Positions 53,051 through 63,465 of a DNA stretch of 64,000 nucleotides are shown here, piece after piece. The notes under the pieces were generated by a model that was not told where the DNA came from, did not search any database, and saw only the letters and a program-made list of their open reading frames with translations. The DNA lies in contig NZ_MXPU01000001.1 of assembly GCF_002204185.1 (NCBI RefSeq), positions 62,001 to 126,000 on the forward strand, written 5' to 3'. Origin of the DNA: Rhizobium esperanzae (lineage in GTDB: Bacteria > Pseudomonadota > Alphaproteobacteria > Rhizobiales > Rhizobiaceae). Position 1 is the first letter of the stretch; each line of letters opens with the position of its first letter. Both the position numbers and the translations under genes were made by a program.

Positions 53051-54457
53051 ATGAGCCGTCTTATCGTCGTTTCCAATCGCGTTCCCGTGCCGAGCAAAGA
53101 TGGCGGTGCGGCTGCCGGCGGCCTCGCCGTCGCGCTGCAGGCGGCCCTGCAGGAGCGCGGCGGCATCTGGATGGGGTGGTCGGGAGAATCGAGCGGCGAC
53201 AGGGAACCCGGCGCGCTGTCGCTGCAGCAGAAGGGCAACATCACCTATGCCCTGACCGACCTCACCGACACCGACGTCGAGGAATATTATCGCGGCTTTG
53301 CCAACCGCGTTCTCTGGCCGATCTGTCACTACCGCCTGGATCTCGCCGAATATGGCCGGAAGGAAATGGCTGGCTATTTCCGCGTCAATCGCTTCTTCGC
53401 ACACCGGCTGGCGCCGATGATCGAGCCGGACGACATCATCTGGGTTCACGATTACCACCTCATTCCGCTGGCGGCGGAACTGCGCCAGATGGGGCTGAAG
53501 AACCGGATCGGCTTCTTTCTGCACATCCCCTGGCCGCCGGCCGATATTCTCGTCACCATGCCGGTCCATGAAGAAATCATGCGCGGCCTCTCGCATTACG
53601 ATCTCGTCGGCTTCCAGACCGATTATGATCTCCAGAATTTCGCCGGTTATCTCAGACGGGAGGGCATTGGCGACGATCTCGGCAACGGATTGTTCGATTC
53701 CCATGGGCGGATCTTCAAGGCCGGCGCCTATCCAATCGGCATCGAGACCGCGGCCTTCGCCGAATTCGCCGAAAGGGCCGCTGACAATGTCATGGTGCAG
53801 AAGACCCGGCGCAGCATCGAAGGCCGGGATATGATCATCGGGGTCGACCGCCTCGATTATTCGAAGGGCATCATTCAGCGGCTGGAAGCCTTCGAACGCT
53901 TCCTCACCAGCAATCCTGCCTACCAGAACAAGGTCACCTATCTGCAGGTCACACCGAAATCGCGATCGGAAGTGCCCGAATACGAGCATATGCAAAAGAT
54001 GGTCGCCGAACAGGCCGGCCGCGTCAACGGCGCCATCGGAACCGTCGACTGGGTGCCGATCCGCTACGTCAACCGATCGATCAGCCGCAATGTGCTCGCC
54101 GGGCTCTATCGCCTGGCGACGATCGGGCTGGTGACGCCGTTGCGCGACGGCATGAACCTCGTTGCCAAGGAATATGTCGCCGCCCAAGATCCGGACCGCC
54201 CGGGTGTCTTGGTGCTATCGCGCTTCGCCGGCGCGGCACGGGAGTTGAAGGGGGCGCTGCTGGTCAACCCTTACGATGTCGAGGGCACTGCCAATGCGAT
54301 TGCGCGAGGGCTTGCCATGTCGCTCGAGGAGCGTCGCGACCGTTGGCGCATGATGATGGAGCATCTGCTCTCGCACGACGTCTCTCTATGGTGCAAAGAT
54401 TTCCTGCGGGACCTGGTGGCCGCACCGAGCTCCGACCGGAGCGGGGCTCAGGGATAG
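53051..54457 (+). CDS. otsA: Trehalose-6-phosphate synthase
   Basis: GT20 enzyme making trehalose 6-phosphate from UDP-glucose and glucose 6-phosphate, for osmotic and desiccation tolerance. The 468 residues show [13 protein letters not shown] with the following [10 protein letters not shown] loop, [68 protein letters not shown] and [14 protein letters not shown]. No otsB lies beside it. AAGGAACC upstream of 53051 is the ribosome site. Confidence 0.95.
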   Translation: MSRLIVVSNRVPVPSKDGGAAAGGLAVALQAALQERGGIWMGWSGESSGDREPGALSLQQKGNITYALTDLTDTDVEEYYRGFANRVLWPICHYRLDLAEYGRKEMAGYFRVNRFFAHRLAPMIEPDDIIWVHDYHLIPLAAELRQMGLKNRIGFFLHIPWPPADILVTMPVHEEIMRGLSHYDLVGFQTDYDLQNFAGYLRREGIGDDLGNGLFDSHGRIFKAGAYPIGIETAAFAEFAERAADNVMVQKTRRSIEGRDMIIGVDRLDYSKGIIQRLEAFERFLTSNPAYQNKVTYLQVTPKSRSEVPEYEHMQKMVAEQAGRVNGAIGTVDWVPIRYVNRSISRNVLAGLYRLATIGLVTPLRDGMNLVAKEYVAAQDPDRPGVLVLSRFAGAARELKGALLVNPYDVEGTANAIARGLAMSLEERRDRWRMMMEHLLSHDVSLWCKDFLRDLVAAPSSDRSGAQG

Positions 54458-54529
54458 TCTCTTCAGCGCGCGCGAAGAATGAAATCTCTGGCAAATCAGT
54501 GCTGGTTGGCACGGGAAACGGGCGTAGGC

Positions 54530-54826
54530 GTTGCGGCATATCCCCTTCTCCCCCGCGGGGAGAAGGTGCCGGCAGGCGGATGAGGGGGCCCCGGCACAAG
54601 CCTCACATCATCCCGAACTCCATACCGCGCCGCCCTGACCAAGCCCGAAATGATTTCGGTGCGATTGAATTCCGTAGGAGGAACCTACTAAGACCGGCAT
54701 GTGCGGCCCCCTCATCCGCCCTACGGGCACCTTCTCCCCGCTGGGGAGAAGAGGGAACCGAGACGTCGCGGCATTCCTCCTTCGCCCCATTTACGGGCAG
54801 AAGGTGCAGGCAGGCGGATGAAGGGC
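54530..54826. repeat. Cluster of three dispersed palindromic repeats, copies C-E
   Basis: 54530-54592 is a reverse-oriented copy (CCTTCTCCCCCGCGGGGAGA core, then GGCGGATGAGGG). 54705-54775 is a forward copy (CCCCTCATCCGCCCTACGGG then CTTCTCCCC/GGGGAGAAG). 54781-54826 is a degraded reverse half. They alternate in orientation and fill most of the 386-base gap between otsA and the fructokinase gene. Confidence 0.75.
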
Positions 54827-54843
54827 CGACGCTGGCTTAAGCC

Positions 54844-55770
54844 TTAAAGCCCGATCTCATGCGCCCAGGGCGGGTTGGCGCCGGCGCGGGAGACGGTGAC
54901 GGCGGCGGCTTTGGCGCCGAGCGTCAGGGCGTTGCGCACCGCCTGTTCGTCGAGCGAGGCGACCTGCACCTTGGTCAGCAGATTGTCCCTCTTCAGCGAG
55001 GCGAGCACGCCGGCGTCGAACGTATCGCCGGCGCCGACCGTGTCGACCACCGTCACGCGCTGGCTCGGCACCGTCACCTTGCGTTCCTTGGTATAGCCGG
55101 AAGCGCCTTCGGCGCCCTTGGTGATGACGACGAGCTTGGCGCCGTGGGCGAGCCAGTGGGCGGCGAGCGCATCATGGTCGCCTTCAAGACCGAACCAATC
55201 GAGATCCTCGTCGGAGAATTTGACGATATCCGATTTGGCCGCCATGCGCTTGATGCGGGCCATATGCGCCGGCTTGTCCTTGATGAAGCCGGGGCGGATG
55301 TTGGGATCGAGCGAGATGACGCGCTTTTCGGCTTCGCGGTCGAGCAGCGCTTCGTAGGTTTCGCCGCAGGGGCTCGGGATCAGGCTGATCGCGCCGAAAT
55401 GCAGCGCTTCGCAATCGTCGCCGAGGACGGGCAGGTCGGCCTCGGTGATCATGCGGCCGGCCGTGCCCTCGTCGTAAAAGGCATAGGTCGCCTGGCCGTT
55501 GACGAGCTTGACGAAGGCGATGGTCGACGGGCGCTGCGTGATGGCGCAGGGGCTGTAATCGACATCGGCGGCCTTCAGCGTCGCAAGCAGGATTTCGCCC
55601 ATCATGTCGTCGGCAATGCCGGTGAAGAAGGCGGTCGGGATGCCGAGGCGGCCGAGCGCGATCGCGGTGTTGAAGATCGCGCCGCCGGCATAGGGGGCAA
55701 AACCCTTTTCACCCAGGGTCGTGTCCCTCGGCAGCATGTCGATCAAGGCTTCGCCGCAGCACAAAATCAT
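54844..55770 (-). CDS. frk: Fructokinase (PfkB/ribokinase family)
   Basis: Sugar kinase of 308 residues, phosphorylating fructose to fructose 6-phosphate. It has the N-terminal LCCGEALIDMLP and YAGGAIFNTAIALGRLG substrate loop, SLDPNIRPGF, SDEDLDW and the C-terminal anion hole with catalytic Asp, TVVDTVGAGDTFDAGVLASL. It resembles the Rhizobium fructokinase described as encoded apart from other carbohydrate genes. Not in the frc operon but about 5 kb from it. It would give hexose phosphate to pgi. Confidence 0.85.
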   Translation of the reverse strand: MILCCGEALIDMLPRDTTLGEKGFAPYAGGAIFNTAIALGRLGIPTAFFTGIADDMMGEILLATLKAADVDYSPCAITQRPSTIAFVKLVNGQATYAFYDEGTAGRMITEADLPVLGDDCEALHFGAISLIPSPCGETYEALLDREAEKRVISLDPNIRPGFIKDKPAHMARIKRMAAKSDIVKFSDEDLDWFGLEGDHDALAAHWLAHGAKLVVITKGAEGASGYTKERKVTVPSQRVTVVDTVGAGDTFDAGVLASLKRDNLLTKVQVASLDEQAVRNALTLGAKAAAVTVSRAGANPPWAHEIGL

Positions 55771-55830
55771 CGAATTCCTCCCACAGGGCCTACATTCTTC
55801 AATCGATTTAAGCGAGCTTTTGTCAAAAGG

Positions 55831-56520
55831 CTAGAGCGAAAGCTCACTAACGCCACCATTCCTTCCCGACCAGGCGAGCGGCGCGTCGAGGAAGGCCTCG
55901 ACTTCTTCGAGCGTCTTGTCGTCGAACAGCTTCTGCGCCCTGGCGACGGCCAGAACATTGCGCCAGGTGGCGATATGATGCAGCCGGACCTTGCCGTCGG
56001 TAAAGCGCTGTTGGCCGAAGATGTCATAGAAGAACAGCGCGATGCCGTGATCGACGATGCCGCCCGCGGCGCGCACCGCATCGATGAACTTGAACATGCT
56101 GCCGCCCGCCGTCGTCAGATCCTCGATGACGAGCACGCGCGAGCCTTCCGGCATATTGCCTTCGATCTGGGCATTGCGGCCATGGCCCTTCGGCTGCTTG
56201 CGGACATAGATCATCGGCAGGCCGAGGCGGTCGGCGAGCAGGGCGGCGAAGGGAATGCCGGCCGTCTCGCCGCCGGCGATGCAGTCGAACTGCTCGAAAC
56301 CGGCATCGCGCAGGAGGGTGCTGGCGGCGAAATCCATGACGGTCGAGCGGATGCGCGGATAGGAGAGCAGCTTGCGGCAATCGATATAGACCGGGCTCGC
56401 CATGCCGGAGGAGAGCTTGTAAGGCTGAGCGGCGTTGAAATGCACCGCCTTGATCTCCCAGAGCATCTTGGCCACCAGTTCGGCCATCAGGGCGCGGTCG
56501 GGAAATGTGGTCTGGATCAT
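55831..56520 (-). CDS. pyrE: Orotate phosphoribosyltransferase
   Basis: Joins orotate to PRPP in pyrimidine synthesis. The 229 residues have [22 protein letters not shown], the flexible loop [15 protein letters not shown] and the PRPP motif [14 protein letters not shown] (129-142). A long C-terminal extension is typical of rhizobial PyrE. The start at 56520 ([11 protein letters not shown]) follows AAGGAGAG; a much longer in-frame extension overlaps the divergent DUF1772 gene and is rejected. It lies 60 bases upstream of frk on the same strand. Confidence 0.94.
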   Translation of the reverse strand: MIQTTFPDRALMAELVAKMLWEIKAVHFNAAQPYKLSSGMASPVYIDCRKLLSYPRIRSTVMDFAASTLLRDAGFEQFDCIAGGETAGIPFAALLADRLGLPMIYVRKQPKGHGRNAQIEGNMPEGSRVLVIEDLTTAGGSMFKFIDAVRAAGGIVDHGIALFFYDIFGQQRFTDGKVRLHHIATWRNVLAVARAQKLFDDKTLEEVEAFLDAPLAWSGRNGGVSELSL

Positions 56521-56617
56521 ACGGCTCTCCTTCAGCTTTGCGTCTCCGGCAATAGCAGCAAGAGCCTTCGGTTTCCAGACGCAAGGCGCGCCTGACTGCA
56601 ACAGAAGGAACTTCGAT

Positions 56618-57100
56618 ATGCAGATCGTCCTCGTCCTTTCTCTCGTCGCCGCGGCAATCGGCAGCGGTCTCGTCGCCGGCATCTTCTTCGCCTTCTCGAC
56701 CTTCATCATGACCGCCTTTTCCAGGATCCCGGCCGAACAGGGCATTGCCGCGATGAACTCGATCAACGTGACGATCGTCCGCTCGCCGTTCATGGCGCTG
56801 TTCGTACCGACGACGATCCTCTGTCTCGTCATAACAGTGCTGGCGTTGATCAACTGGCGCGGCGGGGCGTCGGCGCTGATGCTGGCGGGAGCGGCGCTCT
56901 ATGTCATCGCTTCTTTCGTGTCGACCATCGTCTTCAACGTGCCGATGAACGATGCGCTGGAGAAGGTGAGTGGCAACGGGCCGCAGGCGGCCGAGCTCTG
57001 GGCGACCTATCTCAGGGACTGGACAAGGTGGAACCATGTCAGGACAGTGGCCTCGCTGCTGGCTTCGGTCGCCTTCGTGCGGGCACTGATGCTGGTTTGA
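56618..57100 (+). CDS. DUF1772 family membrane protein
   Basis: 160 residues with four TM helices (about 5-27, 52-74, 80-101, 140-159), the layout of the DUF1772/anthrone-oxygenase-like family. The conserved [29 protein letters not shown] region lies between TM1 and TM2, and [40 protein letters not shown] between TM3 and TM4. The start at 56618 has AGAAGGAA upstream. Bacterial roles are unknown. Divergent from pyrE. Confidence 0.85.
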   Translation: MQIVLVLSLVAAAIGSGLVAGIFFAFSTFIMTAFSRIPAEQGIAAMNSINVTIVRSPFMALFVPTTILCLVITVLALINWRGGASALMLAGAALYVIASFVSTIVFNVPMNDALEKVSGNGPQAAELWATYLRDWTRWNHVRTVASLLASVAFVRALMLV

Positions 57101-57258
57101 GTAGGCGCTGGCAGCAAAGAGAGGCCCTATACCTGCATCTTGCCATTGGTGCTGTTGTGCAGCTCTTTGCCCCAGCCAGCTCCCTGATCGTGCCGTTGAA
57201 GGCAACATCGGTAATGTGCCACAGACCGATTGATAGGATAGAGACGCGCAGTCCGGGA

Positions 57259-58437
57259 TCAAGAGGCCGTGCGCGATGCCTCGAGGGGCACGGCCCGCAG
57301 GTGGCCGGCCAACTCGACGCGATTGCGGCCGCCGCGCTTGGCGGCGTAAAGCGCCTTGTCGGCGGCGCTCAACATGGCATCGAAATCGAGCGGCGTGGAG
57401 CGGCCGGGCGCCACACCGACGCTGACGGTGCATTTCAGCACTTCGCTGTCGATCGGGATTTCGCGCGCCTCGAAGGCCCGGCGGATTCGCTCAGCCGTCA
57501 GTTCGGCCCGGCCGGGCATGATCTCCTTCAGCACCAACGCAAATTCCTCGCCCCCGAGCCGGGCGGCGGTGTCGCCCGGGCGGCAATGGGCGGTCAGTTC
57601 GTCGGCGAAGACGGTGATCACCCGGTCTCCGGCGGCATGGCCATAGCGGTCATTGACGGATTTGAAATGGTCGATATCGAAGACGATGACGGCGGCGGTC
57701 GTTCCCATCGGGCGCGTGCCGTATTCGTCGAAGACGGCGCGGCGGTTGAGCAGCCCGGTCAGCGGATCGGTGATCGCCTCCAGACGATGGCGGGCGGCAA
57801 GCCGCCATTGATGCAGCGCCAGCGACAGCGCACCAATCCCCGTCATGCCCGCGATGCAAATGGCGAGGCTCAGATCTTCCGCCCAGTTGCTGGGCGCCTT
57901 GCCGAGCACCAGCTTGCCGTCGGCAACGAGAACGGCGGCGCAAAGCAGGAAGGAGACCGCCGTCAGCGTATAGAGCGCCGCAATGCCGAGGAGCGGCGCC
58001 GGCGCTTCGGCGCGAGCAAGCCAATATTGCCGGGCGGTGGCGAAGAGCAGCAGGGCGATGGCGAGATTGTCGGCAATGAAGGCGAGGCCGTCATAGCCTG
58101 ACAGCATCGGCAGGATCGAGACGGCCATCGCCGCCAGAGCCCGGATCGCGATGGCGGCAATCGACACATGGCCGGTGAGAAACTGTTTTCCGGCGCCCCA
58201 TATGGTGGCGAAGCCGGCATGGAACAGCACGAAGCTGCCAATGGCAAAGACAACTTGCGGCCGGTTGACGTAGGCGCTGTAGACAAAAATCCCGCCGACG
58301 ACGAGGACGAGGCCGACGGTGGCGGTGAGCAGCACGGTTTCGGCCCGGCGCACCAGCCAGCTGCCCATCAAGGTCACGGCAAGGCAGGCCGCAGAGACGC
58401 CGAGCGCCAGTAAGAGGGAGTTGTAGTCAAGCGTCAT
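57259..58437 (-). CDS. Membrane-bound diguanylate cyclase (GGDEF)
   Basis: 392 residues: about seven hydrophobic segments over the first 210 form a membrane sensor of unknown ligand. A C-terminal GGDEF domain follows from about 222 (DPLTGLLNRRAVFDEYG). The active site is GGEEF (295-299) and the inhibitory I-site RPGD sits five residues before it, both intact, so it should make c-di-GMP with product feedback. There is no EAL domain. Monocistronic, with pyrC upstream on the same strand 179 bases away. Confidence 0.92.
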   Translation of the reverse strand: MTLDYNSLLLALGVSAACLAVTLMGSWLVRRAETVLLTATVGLVLVVGGIFVYSAYVNRPQVVFAIGSFVLFHAGFATIWGAGKQFLTGHVSIAAIAIRALAAMAVSILPMLSGYDGLAFIADNLAIALLLFATARQYWLARAEAPAPLLGIAALYTLTAVSFLLCAAVLVADGKLVLGKAPSNWAEDLSLAICIAGMTGIGALSLALHQWRLAARHRLEAITDPLTGLLNRRAVFDEYGTRPMGTTAAVIVFDIDHFKSVNDRYGHAAGDRVITVFADELTAHCRPGDTAARLGGEEFALVLKEIMPGRAELTAERIRRAFEAREIPIDSEVLKCTVSVGVAPGRSTPLDFDAMLSAADKALYAAKRGGRNRVELAGHLRAVPLEASRTAS

Positions 58438-58616
58438 GCTTCTTCAGTCTCCGCAGCGGGTGTCGCCAGATGATCGGCGGCCTGGGGTTCCGCGCGGAGA
58501 ATGTCTTATGCATCCGTTAACAAATGATGCATCGCACAATGAAAATGTTATTCGCCTAACGTTGTGGCGCAATTTAAATGAATATTCCATTTAAAATTGA
58601 AAAGACGAAAAGATGC

Positions 58617-59657
58617 TCACGCCACGACCCGCCAATGCAGGGGGAACATTGGATCGAAGACCGTCACCGCACCGGCGCCTGTTTCTATCTTTGCGGGAAA
58701 AACGATCGGATCGCTCTGCTTTGAGAGGGTGATCCGCTCCTCGTTCGGCGATAGGCCGTACCAGGCCGGCCCATTCAGCGAAGCGAAGGCTTCCAACCTG
58801 TCGAGCGCGCCCTCCTCCTCGAAGACATGGGCCAGGCAGCTCATCGTATTGATCGAGGTGTAGATGCCGGCGCAGCCGCAGGCGCATTCCTTCAAGGGAT
58901 CGACATGCGGGGCGGAATCGGTGCCGAGGAAGAAGCGTTTGTCGCCACTGGTCGCGGCAGCGCGCAGCGCCAAGCGGTGGTTCTCGCGCTTGGCGACCGG
59001 CAGGCAGTAATAATGCGGGCGGATGCCGCCGACGAGGATGGCGTTGCGGTTGATGATCAGATGGTGGGTGGTGATCGAGCCGGCGAGATTGCCTTGGGCG
59101 GCCTTGATGTAATCGATGCCGTCCGCGGTCGTCACATGCTCCATCGTCACCTTCAGCTCCGGCAGGCGCCGGCGCAGCGGATCGAGCACGGTGTCGATGA
59201 AGACGGCCTCCCGGTCGAAAATATCGACATCGGGCGTCGTCACCTCGCCATGGACGCAGAGCGGCAGGCCGATCTTCGCCATGCGCTCCAGCACCGGCAT
59301 CGCCTTCTCCATGTCGCGCACCCCACCATGCGAATTGGTGGTGGCGCCGGCCGGGTAAAGCTTGACGGCGGTGATGAGCCCGCTTGCCGCCCCCGCCTCG
59401 ACATCGTCGGGGCTGGTTTGTTCGGTCAGATAAAGCGTCATCAGCGGCTGAAACCGGTGGCCGTCCGGCAACGCCTTGAGGATGCGCTCGCGATAGGCCT
59501 TCGCATCCGCGGTGGTGACGACCGGCGGCACCAGGTTGGGCATGATGATGGCGCGGGCAAAGGTGCGGCTCGTGTCGGCGATCACGCCTTCCAGCATGGC
59601 GCCGTCGCGCAGATGCAGGTGCCAGTCGTCGGGACGGCGGATGGTGATCGATTGCAT
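58617..59657 (-). CDS. pyrC: Dihydroorotase (class II)
   Basis: Zinc amidohydrolase cyclising carbamoyl aspartate to dihydroorotate. In 346 residues it has [10 protein letters not shown] (first metal ligands), the carboxylated lysine region [27 protein letters not shown] and GTDSAPH with the catalytic Asp. Together with pyrE this window holds two separated pyrimidine genes. It is followed by 179 bases with an AATTTAAATG/CATTTAAAATT inverted repeat (58571-58598) before the GGDEF gene. Confidence 0.95.
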   Translation of the reverse strand: MQSITIRRPDDWHLHLRDGAMLEGVIADTSRTFARAIIMPNLVPPVVTTADAKAYRERILKALPDGHRFQPLMTLYLTEQTSPDDVEAGAASGLITAVKLYPAGATTNSHGGVRDMEKAMPVLERMAKIGLPLCVHGEVTTPDVDIFDREAVFIDTVLDPLRRRLPELKVTMEHVTTADGIDYIKAAQGNLAGSITTHHLIINRNAILVGGIRPHYYCLPVAKRENHRLALRAAATSGDKRFFLGTDSAPHVDPLKECACGCAGIYTSINTMSCLAHVFEEEGALDRLEAFASLNGPAWYGLSPNEERITLSKQSDPIVFPAKIETGAGAVTVFDPMFPLHWRVVA

Positions 59658-59814
59658 GGCAGGCCTCCGAAGCGATGCGTCTGCGGCCTGATAGCACTAA
59701 AGCGCGTCGCATTGAAATTGATTCATGCCAGGCACTTCAACGCAATTTACCTGCACGTCGCCATCCCACCGCTGCACGGGTTCAGCCGGCATGGTCGTCA
59801 AGCCAATTGCTGCA

Positions 59815-60447
59815 TCACGCCAGCGCGATCTCCAGCGTCACGTCGGCCGGGCGGCGGTTTTCCAGGATCAGCCGGCCGTTCGGCAAGTCGTTGCCGTAGA
59901 CCTTGGCGCTGGCGGCCTCCTCGTCGAGGTTGTAACCGCGCCAACGCGCCCAGAGCCGCTCCTCCAGCACCTCGATCGGCGGCGCCAGCATGATCGAAAA
60001 ATCGAAGATGCCGTCGAGCTCGGCCCATTTGCCCTGCGTGAAGAGCAGATAATTGCCCTCGACGATGATGAAGCGGTCTTTGGGATCGATGGGCCGGGCG
60101 GAGGCGATGGCGAGCTCGCGCGAGCGGTCGAAGACCGGCGCCAGAACCTCCTGGTCGGCCCGGCGGACGGCGCGGATGATATCGAGGAATCCCCTGACAT
60201 CGAAGGTTTCGGGGATGCCCTTGCGCGCCAAGAGGCCGCGTTCGATCAGGACGGCATTGTCCATGTGGAAGCCGTCCATCGGCAGGACCGCGGCGCTCTC
60301 GCCTTTGGCTTTCAGCGCCGCCGCCAGATTGTCTGCCATGGTCGATTTGCCCGCCCCCGGCGGCCCGGCGACGGCGATCAGGAAACGTCTGGCATCGCCG
60401 GCGCGGGAAAGCACCTCGCCGGCGATGTCTTCGATGCGTGCACTCAT
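59815..60447 (-). CDS. frcK: FrcK, P-loop sugar/nucleoside kinase-like protein of the frc operon
   Basis: A 210-residue P-loop kinase related to uridine kinase and pantothenate kinase. Walker A is GPPGAGKST (28-36), with LPMDGFHMDN (substrate Asp) and FIIVEGNYLLF. It corresponds to FrcK of the Sinorhizobium frcBCAK fructose operon, whose exact substrate is not settled. The start overlaps the frcA stop by ATGA. It closes the importer operon. Confidence 0.87.
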   Translation of the reverse strand: MSARIEDIAGEVLSRAGDARRFLIAVAGPPGAGKSTMADNLAAALKAKGESAAVLPMDGFHMDNAVLIERGLLARKGIPETFDVRGFLDIIRAVRRADQEVLAPVFDRSRELAIASARPIDPKDRFIIVEGNYLLFTQGKWAELDGIFDFSIMLAPPIEVLEERLWARWRGYNLDEEAASAKVYGNDLPNGRLILENRRPADVTLEIALA

Positions 60448-61226
60448 GCCGCAACAGGCTCCGTCGGCACCGCCTTGGCGCCGGTCATGAAGGCGACGGC
60501 ATCCGACATGGTGTATTCCTTCGGATTGATCACCGTCAGACGCCGGCCGAGGCGGTGAATATGGATCCGGTCGGCGACTTCGAAGACATGCGGCATGTTG
60601 TGCGAGATCAGCACGATCGGCAGGCCGCGGGCGCGCACATCGAGGATCAGCTCCAGCACCTTGCGGCTTTCCTTGACGCCGAGCGCCGCGGTCGGCTCGT
60701 CCATGATGATGACCTTCGAGCCGAAGGCGGCGGCGCGGGCGACGGCGACACCCTGGCGCTGACCGCCGGAGAGCGTCTCCACCGCCTGATTGATGTTCTG
60801 GATGGTCATCAGCCCGAGCTCGGACAGCTTGTTGCGCGCCAGCTTTTCCATCGCCGGCCGGTCGAGCATGCGGAACAGCGAACCGAGCGGACCTTTCTTG
60901 CGGATCTCGCGGCCGAGGAACATGTTGTCGGCGATCGAGAGCGCCGGCGACAAAGCGAGGTTCTGGTAGACAGTCTCGATGCCGGCCTCGCGCGCCTCCA
61001 TCGGCGAGCGGAAATGCACCTGCCGGCCTTCGAGCGTGATCACTCCCTCATCGGGGGTGACGGCGCCTGAAATCGCCTTGATCAGCGAGGACTTGCCGGC
61101 GCCGTTATCGCCGATGACGGCAAGGATTTCACCCGGGTAGAGGTCGAAATCGGCATTGTCGAGGGCGGTCACGCGTCCATAGCGCTTGACGAGTCCGCGG
61201 GCAGTGAGAATGGGTTCGTGAGCCAT
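60444..61226 (-). CDS. frcA: Fructose ABC transporter ATP-binding protein
   Basis: A 260-residue single-domain ATPase, unlike the tandem type usual for this transporter class and seen at 33859. Walker A is GDNGAGKSS (39-47), signature LSGGQRQGVA, Walker B VIIMDEPTAAL. The start at 61226 (MAHEPILTARG) is preferred to an in-frame extension overlapping frcC. It lies 2 bases after the frcC stop and overlaps frcK. Confidence 0.94.
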   Translation of the reverse strand: MAHEPILTARGLVKRYGRVTALDNADFDLYPGEILAVIGDNGAGKSSLIKAISGAVTPDEGVITLEGRQVHFRSPMEAREAGIETVYQNLALSPALSIADNMFLGREIRKKGPLGSLFRMLDRPAMEKLARNKLSELGLMTIQNINQAVETLSGGQRQGVAVARAAAFGSKVIIMDEPTAALGVKESRKVLELILDVRARGLPIVLISHNMPHVFEVADRIHIHRLGRRLTVINPKEYTMSDAVAFMTGAKAVPTEPVAA

Positions 61227-61228
61227 GA

Positions 61229-62293
61229 TTACACCGAAACCTTTCTGATCCACTGATCGATGGCGACGGCGGCGATGATCAGCACGCCTGTCAGCAGGAC
61301 TTTCCATTGCGGGTCGGCGCCGAGCATGTTGAGGCCCATCGACACGACGCCGACGATCATGGCGCCGAACAGCGTCCCGAGAATGGAGCCGCGGCCGCCG
61401 AAGAGCGAGATGCCGCCGATCACGGTCGCGGTGATCGCCTGCAGGTTATAATCGGTGACTGCCGAGGACGGCGAGATCGAGCCATTGCGGCCGATCGAGA
61501 CCCAGGCGGCGAAGGCGGCGATGACGCCGGACATTGTATAGACGGTGAGCAGCACCCGCTTCGTCTGGATGCCGGAAAGCTTGGCCGCTTCCGGATCGTC
61601 GCCGACCGCATAGACATGCCGGCCCCAGGCGGTGTGATTGAGCACATACCAGAGCAGCAGGACGAGCAGCACCATGGCGATGACACCGAGGGTGAGCACA
61701 GCGGTGCCGAGCCTGAAGCTTGCGGCGAAAAGATGCAGCAGCGGCGCCTGGGCGTCGACATCGGCGTCGCGGATCGTCTCATTGGCGGAATAGATGAAAT
61801 TCGTCGCCATGACGATGTTCCAGGTGCCGAGCGTGACGATGAACGGCGGAAGCTTCATGAAGGCGACGAGGAAGCCGTTCAGCAAGCCGCAGAGACCGCC
61901 GACCAGCAGGCCTCCGATGACCGCAATCGGGGTCGGTATGCCGTAGGTGATGGCGACGTTGCCCATGATGACAGCCGAGATCACCATGATGACGCCGATC
62001 GAAAGATCGATGCCGGCCGTCAGGATGACCAGCGTCTGGGCGGCGCCGAGAATGCCGACGATGGCGATCTGCTGCAGGATCAGTGTCAGGGTGTAGGACG
62101 AGAAAAACCGTCCGCCGAGCGCTACCCCGAAGATGATGATCGCCAGCACCAGCACGATGAGCGGCACGGCTGCCGGCGTCGAGTGCAGAAAATGCTGCGC
62201 ACGCTTGATCAGCGGGACGCCCTGGTGCTCGAAGGAGGCGACGTTCTTGTCGCTGCCGTCGAGGACGCGTTCGAATTCCTGTGCTCCGGTCAT
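61229..62293 (-). CDS. frcC: Fructose ABC transporter permease
   Basis: A 354-residue RbsC-type permease with a charged N-terminal tail (about 1-45) before TM1. Landmarks are VGILGAAQTLVILTAGIDLSIGVIM, MKLPPFIVTLGTWNIVMATN, the coupling loop AVGDDPEAAKLSGIQTKRV and GGISLFGGRGSILGTLFGA. The start at 62293 (MTGAQEFERVL) follows GGAGGAGGAA. It lies between frcB and frcA. Confidence 0.94.
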   Translation of the reverse strand: MTGAQEFERVLDGSDKNVASFEHQGVPLIKRAQHFLHSTPAAVPLIVLVLAIIIFGVALGGRFFSSYTLTLILQQIAIVGILGAAQTLVILTAGIDLSIGVIMVISAVIMGNVAITYGIPTPIAVIGGLLVGGLCGLLNGFLVAFMKLPPFIVTLGTWNIVMATNFIYSANETIRDADVDAQAPLLHLFAASFRLGTAVLTLGVIAMVLLVLLLWYVLNHTAWGRHVYAVGDDPEAAKLSGIQTKRVLLTVYTMSGVIAAFAAWVSIGRNGSISPSSAVTDYNLQAITATVIGGISLFGGRGSILGTLFGAMIVGVVSMGLNMLGADPQWKVLLTGVLIIAAVAIDQWIRKVSV

Positions 62294-62394
62294 GGTTCCT
62301 CCTCCGCATCCGCGCGCCGAACCCGCGCGGAGGCCGCCACCCATTGTCATCCGTTCGTTGCTTAGCCGGTGGGGTGACGGCACATCGTCCGTCC

Positions 62395-62422
62395 AAAACG
62401 GCCGGGGATCAAGCCCCGGCCG
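62395..62422 (-). terminator. Intercistronic terminator/attenuator between frcB and frcC
   Basis: On the minus strand CGGCCGGGG pairs with CCCCGGCCG around CTTGAT, then TTTT. It probably favours excess FrcB over the membrane parts. Confidence 0.8.
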
Positions 62423-62445
62423 CTTTCTCTTTCAATAGATTGGGC

Positions 62446-63465
62446 TCAGCCCCAGCACTTGTCGGTGCCTTCCTTGGTGTCGATCGACTTGACGCCGGAG
62501 ACCGGCTTGTCTGTGACGAGCGAAACGCCGGTGTCGAAGAAGGACTTGCCTTCCGTCGGCTTCGGCTTCTCACCGCTATCGGCGAACTTCTTGATCGCCT
62601 CGATGCCGAGCGACGCCATCAGCAGCGGGTATTGCTGCGAGGTGGCGCCGATGACGCCTTCCTTGACCGACTTGACACCCGGGCAGCCGCCGTCAACCGA
62701 GACGATCAGCACGTTCTTTTCCATGCCGACGGCCTTCAGCGCCTGATAGGCACCGACAGCGGCCGGCTCGTTGATCGTGTGGATGACGTTGATGCTCGGA
62801 TCCTTCTGCAGAAGGTTTTCCATGGCCTTGCGACCGCCTTCCTCGTTGCCGTTGGTCACGTCATGGCCGACGATGCGCTTGTCGTCTTCGTCGCCGATCT
62901 TGTCCGGGTTCTTCGGGTCGATGCCGAAGCCCATCATGAAGCCCTGGTCGCGCAGGACGTCAACCGTCGGCTGCGACGGCGTCAGGTCGAGGAAACCGAC
63001 CTTGGCGTCCTTGGCCTTGTCGCCGAGCGTTTCCTTGGCCCACTGGCCGATCAGCTTGCCGGCGAGCAGGTTGTCGGTGGCGAAGGTGGCGTCGGCGGCA
63101 TCGGCCGGCTCGAGCGGCGTGTCGAGCGCGATGACCAGCACGCCGGCATCACGCGCCTTCTTGACCGAAGAGACGATGCCCTTGGTGTCCGAGGCGGTCA
63201 GCAGAATTCCCTTGGCGCCGTCGGCGATGCAGCTTTCGATCGCCGCAACCTGGCTTTCGCTGTCACCGTCGACCTTGCCGGCATAGGACTTCAGCGAAAC
63301 GCCGAGTTCCTTGGCCTTGGCCGTCGCACCTTCCTTCATCTTGACGAAGAAGGGATTGGTGTCGGTCTTGGTGATCAGGCAGGCGGAAACGTCAGCCGCC
63401 ATAACAGGGGCGGAAAAGGCGACGCCGAGTGCGAGCGCGCCGAAAGCGAGAACTGATTTCTTCAT
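62446..63465 (-). CDS. frcB: Fructose-binding periplasmic protein
   Basis: Carbohydrate-uptake-2 binding protein, 339 residues. The signal peptide is [22 protein letters not shown]. The mature protein begins [22 protein letters not shown], with [21 protein letters not shown] and [16 protein letters not shown] sugar-contact loops. Three cysteines are present, at the mature N-terminus (SACLI), in [10 protein letters not shown] and at the end (KCWG). The start at 63465 follows GGGAGGAG. First gene of frcBCAK, divergent from frcR. Confidence 0.94.
   Translation of the reverse strand: MKKSVLAFGALALGVAFSAPVMAADVSACLITKTDTNPFFVKMKEGATAKAKELGVSLKSYAGKVDGDSESQVAAIESCIADGAKGILLTASDTKGIVSSVKKARDAGVLVIALDTPLEPADAADATFATDNLLAGKLIGQWAKETLGDKAKDAKVGFLDLTPSQPTVDVLRDQGFMMGFGIDPKNPDKIGDEDDKRIVGHDVTNGNEEGGRKAMENLLQKDPSINVIHTINEPAAVGAYQALKAVGMEKNVLIVSVDGGCPGVKSVKEGVIGATSQQYPLLMASLGIEAIKKFADSGEKPKPTEGKSFFDTGVSLVTDKPVSGVKSIDTKEGTDKCWG

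Noticed and set aside
54859..56595. Rightward open frame of 578 codons
   Set aside because: Spans antisense across two real genes, frk and pyrE, which have complete motif sets.
58571..58598. AATTTAAATG / CATTTAAAATT inverted repeat as a regulatory site
   Set aside because: AT-rich and imperfect, with no second copy or promoter around it; noted only in the pyrC entry.
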